Shown here: positions 47,330 to 48,266 of the stretch, piece by piece
How positions within the stretch are numbered: position 1 is the first letter of the stretch
How the letters are laid out: every line of letters starts with the position of its first letter
NCBI GenBank assembly: GCA_022794615.1
Contig: JAAWFD010000012.1
Span: 1-48,266 of the forward strand
Source: Clostridia bacterium
Lineage (GTDB): Bacteria; Bacillota; Clostridia; TANB77; CAG-508
Direction of reading: 5' to 3'
Length of the DNA: 48,266 nucleotides
Translations under genes and position numbers: made by a program
Notes under the pieces: generated by a model
The model's database searches: none
What the model was told of the DNA's origin: nothing
What the model saw: the letters and a program-made list of their open reading frames with translations, nothing else

Positions 47330-47521
47330 CTATTCTTTTATCTGATAATGTATAGTGACTTCATTACCAGTCTTATCTTTTGTTTTTTGGGATTTCCATT
47401 TTGGTTGCCATGGAAATAGGCATTTTACTATTCCTAATAATAACAAAAGCACTAATATTAGAAATATCCAAAATGTGTCTACTTCTAAAAGGTATGATAT
47501 TTGTGTTATACCCTTTATCAT
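47330..47521 (-). CDS. Small single-pass membrane protein (63 aa)
   Basis: ATG at 47521 with CTGGAGGAAGTAT upstream (GGAGG, 6 nt). One strong membrane helix (residues ~17-36, [20 protein letters not shown]) followed by a basic, soluble tail (WQPKWKSQKTKDKTGNEVTI). No family is recognised. It stands alone between the MGMT-fusion gene and the integrase remnant. Confidence 0.65.
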   Translation of the reverse strand: MIKGITQISYLLEVDTFWIFLILVLLLLLGIVKCLFPWQPKWKSQKTKDKTGNEVTIHYQIKE

Positions 47522-47645
47522 ATACTTCCTCCAGCTTAAATAGTTGTTTATATTATACTGTATTTTTAATATTATGTCAATTTCTATTCAACCCAAAAAT
47601 TATGTGCATAATAACACAATTGCTACTATGTGCATTTTATATGAA

Positions 47646-47715
47646 GTTCTGTATAGTTGAATATAATTCATTTTTAAAACCATCCCCCAAGCAACTAGGA
47701 GATGGTGGTTATTAG
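47646..47715 (+). repeat. Hairpin repeat, copy C (IS200/IS605-end-like)
   Basis: The stretch 47522-47815 has no supported gene. Within it, TTCTGTATAGTTGAATATAA and a T-rich run lead to a hairpin ACCATC (47679-47684) / GATGGT (47701-47706) with loop containing CAAGCAACTAGG, ending GGTTATTAG. The CCATC...CAAGCAACTAGG...GATGGTGGTT form strongly resembles the right ends of clostridial IS200/IS605-type elements as I remember them. No transposase remains. Confidence 0.5.
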
Positions 47716-47815
47716 AATTGTGGTAATATTTTTGATATATTTGAAGAACTATGCATTCATTACAAATATTATCACAATGTCTAATTTCAGTAAAATTTAA
47801 GAAGGTATTGACCCA

Positions 47816-48015
47816 TTTATAAAAGAAGAAATGAAAAAGCAAAACAAAAATGAGAAGACATTAAATTTCCTTATATTAAATTGAGACACTTAAATATAAG
47901 TTCATTACTAGTACATGGAGCATATCTTACAGATGTTAAAGATAATGCTGAACGTTCAAATATTGAAACAACTATGTACTATACTCATAATTATACAGAA
48001 GGAAAAAATAAATAG
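47816..48015 (+). pseudogene. Decayed tyrosine recombinase (integrase), C-terminal remnant
   Basis: Frame 1 gives FIKEEMKKQNKNEKTLN. After a one-step frame change near 47863 the reading continues FPYIKLRHLNISSLLVHGAY, then LTDVKDNAERSNIETTMYYTH and a stop at 48013-48015. LRH, LLVHGAYLTDV, SNIETTM and YTH correspond to the catalytic R, the mid-domain helix and the terminal Y of phage/ICE integrases. The HxxR histidine and the LGH motif are degraded. It points toward tRNA-Gln and is followed by a plus-strand terminator. Confidence 0.8.
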
Positions 48016-48055
48016 CAGATAAAATAATGAAATATACACTCCTCTTTTAAATTTT

Positions 48056-48082
48056 AAGATAAGTTAATAAACTTATCTTTTT
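48056..48082 (+). terminator. Intrinsic terminator downstream of the integrase remnant
   Basis: AAGATAAGTT-AATA-AACTTATCTT followed by TTTCT; a perfect 10-bp stem. Confidence 0.8.
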
Positions 48083-48187
48083 CTATTTTATTCTATATTA
48101 TGCTTGTCAATTGGACAAGTTTTGGATATGTTGACTTATTTTTGCAAAAAATATAAGACATCCAATCTTTGAAAGTCTTACTACTCT

Positions 48188-48262
48188 TGGCTGGGGTACT
48201 GTGATTCGAACACAGGAATGTCGGAGTCAGAGTCCGATGCCTTACCGCTTGGCGATACCCCA
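48188..48262 (-). tRNA. tRNA-Gln (anticodon CUG)
   Basis: 75 nt including an encoded CCA. Acceptor stem TGGGGTA/TACCCCA with discriminator G; D-arm GCCAAGCGGTAAGGC; anticodon stem TCGGA/TCCGA with loop CTCTGAC, anticodon CTG; T-arm CTGTG-TTCGAAT-CACAG. The CUG anticodon decodes CAG only, so a separate UUG tRNA-Gln is expected elsewhere. The 3' end faces the decayed integrase, the usual orientation at an element insertion site. Confidence 0.95.
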
Positions 48263-48266
48263 ATAT

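Noticed and set aside
47600..47842. 80-codon minus ORF near the right end
   Set aside because: No SD, composition of random AT-rich DNA, and it runs through the hairpin repeat and into the integrase remnant on the other strand.

Overview
The window is about 48 kb of very AT-rich chromosomal DNA from a low-GC Gram-positive bacterium, best explained as an uncultured (probably gut) member of the Clostridia. This rests on the S10/spc ribosomal protein order, the zinc-binding S14, an L24 with two Cys pairs, SepF plus DivIVA, FtsK/SpoIIIE, sigma-A type promoters, strong AGGAGG ribosome binding sites and frequent TTG/GTG starts. Almost every gene is on the minus strand. Only a 66-codon ORF, a TraX-like gene and an integrase remnant are on plus.

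Layout in window coordinates; the minus-strand genes are transcribed right to left. (1) 1-9650: S10-spc operon, from a consensus promoter at 9619-9647 through a ~240-nt structured leader to rpsJ-rplC-rplD-rplW-rplB-rpsS-rplV-rpsC-rplP-rpmC-rpsQ-rplN-rplX-rplE-rpsN-rpsH-rplF-rplR-rpsE-rplO (cut by the window edge). rpmD (L30) is missing from its usual place, and several intergenic gaps carry compact hairpins. (2) 9.8-18 kb: glycolysis cluster gap-pgk-ispH-tpiA-gpmI-yezG-like-eno, with an isoprenoid gene and an orphan immunity-type gene inserted and no CggR regulator visible. (3) 18-29.3 kb: an unknown protein, a GH15 glycosidase, a beta-CASP metallo-beta-lactamase, a long coiled-coil protein, ftsK, a small coiled-coil protein and rsmD, then divIVA and sepF. 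(4) 29.3-37.3 kb: a transcription unit with a frameshifted dockerin-bearing cell-wall glucosaminidase, a membrane-anchored cadherin-like protein, mutL, miaA and an HlyD-like protein. (5) 37.4-45 kb: recG, a metallophosphoesterase, tsaD, an M50 protease, a Fic protein and lysS. (6) 45-48.3 kb: small membrane proteins, traX, an MmcQ/YjbR-MGMT fusion, a hairpin repeat, a decayed tyrosine recombinase and tRNA-Gln(CUG).

The most unusual signals are regulatory or repetitive rather than a new enzyme system. Three genes (the 167-aa coiled-coil gene, hlyD-like and miaA) have their Shine-Dalgarno sequence separated from the start codon by an 8-9 codon mini-ORF that is itself a hairpin. The sepF and rsmD-ftsK promoters share TGTAATA boxes 22 bp apart. 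A hairpin repeat resembling IS200/IS605 ends recurs at about four sites. A 63-bp palindrome sits between ftsK and the next gene. The rpsJ leader looks like a structured RNA. All function assignments come from reading motifs; no database search was run.
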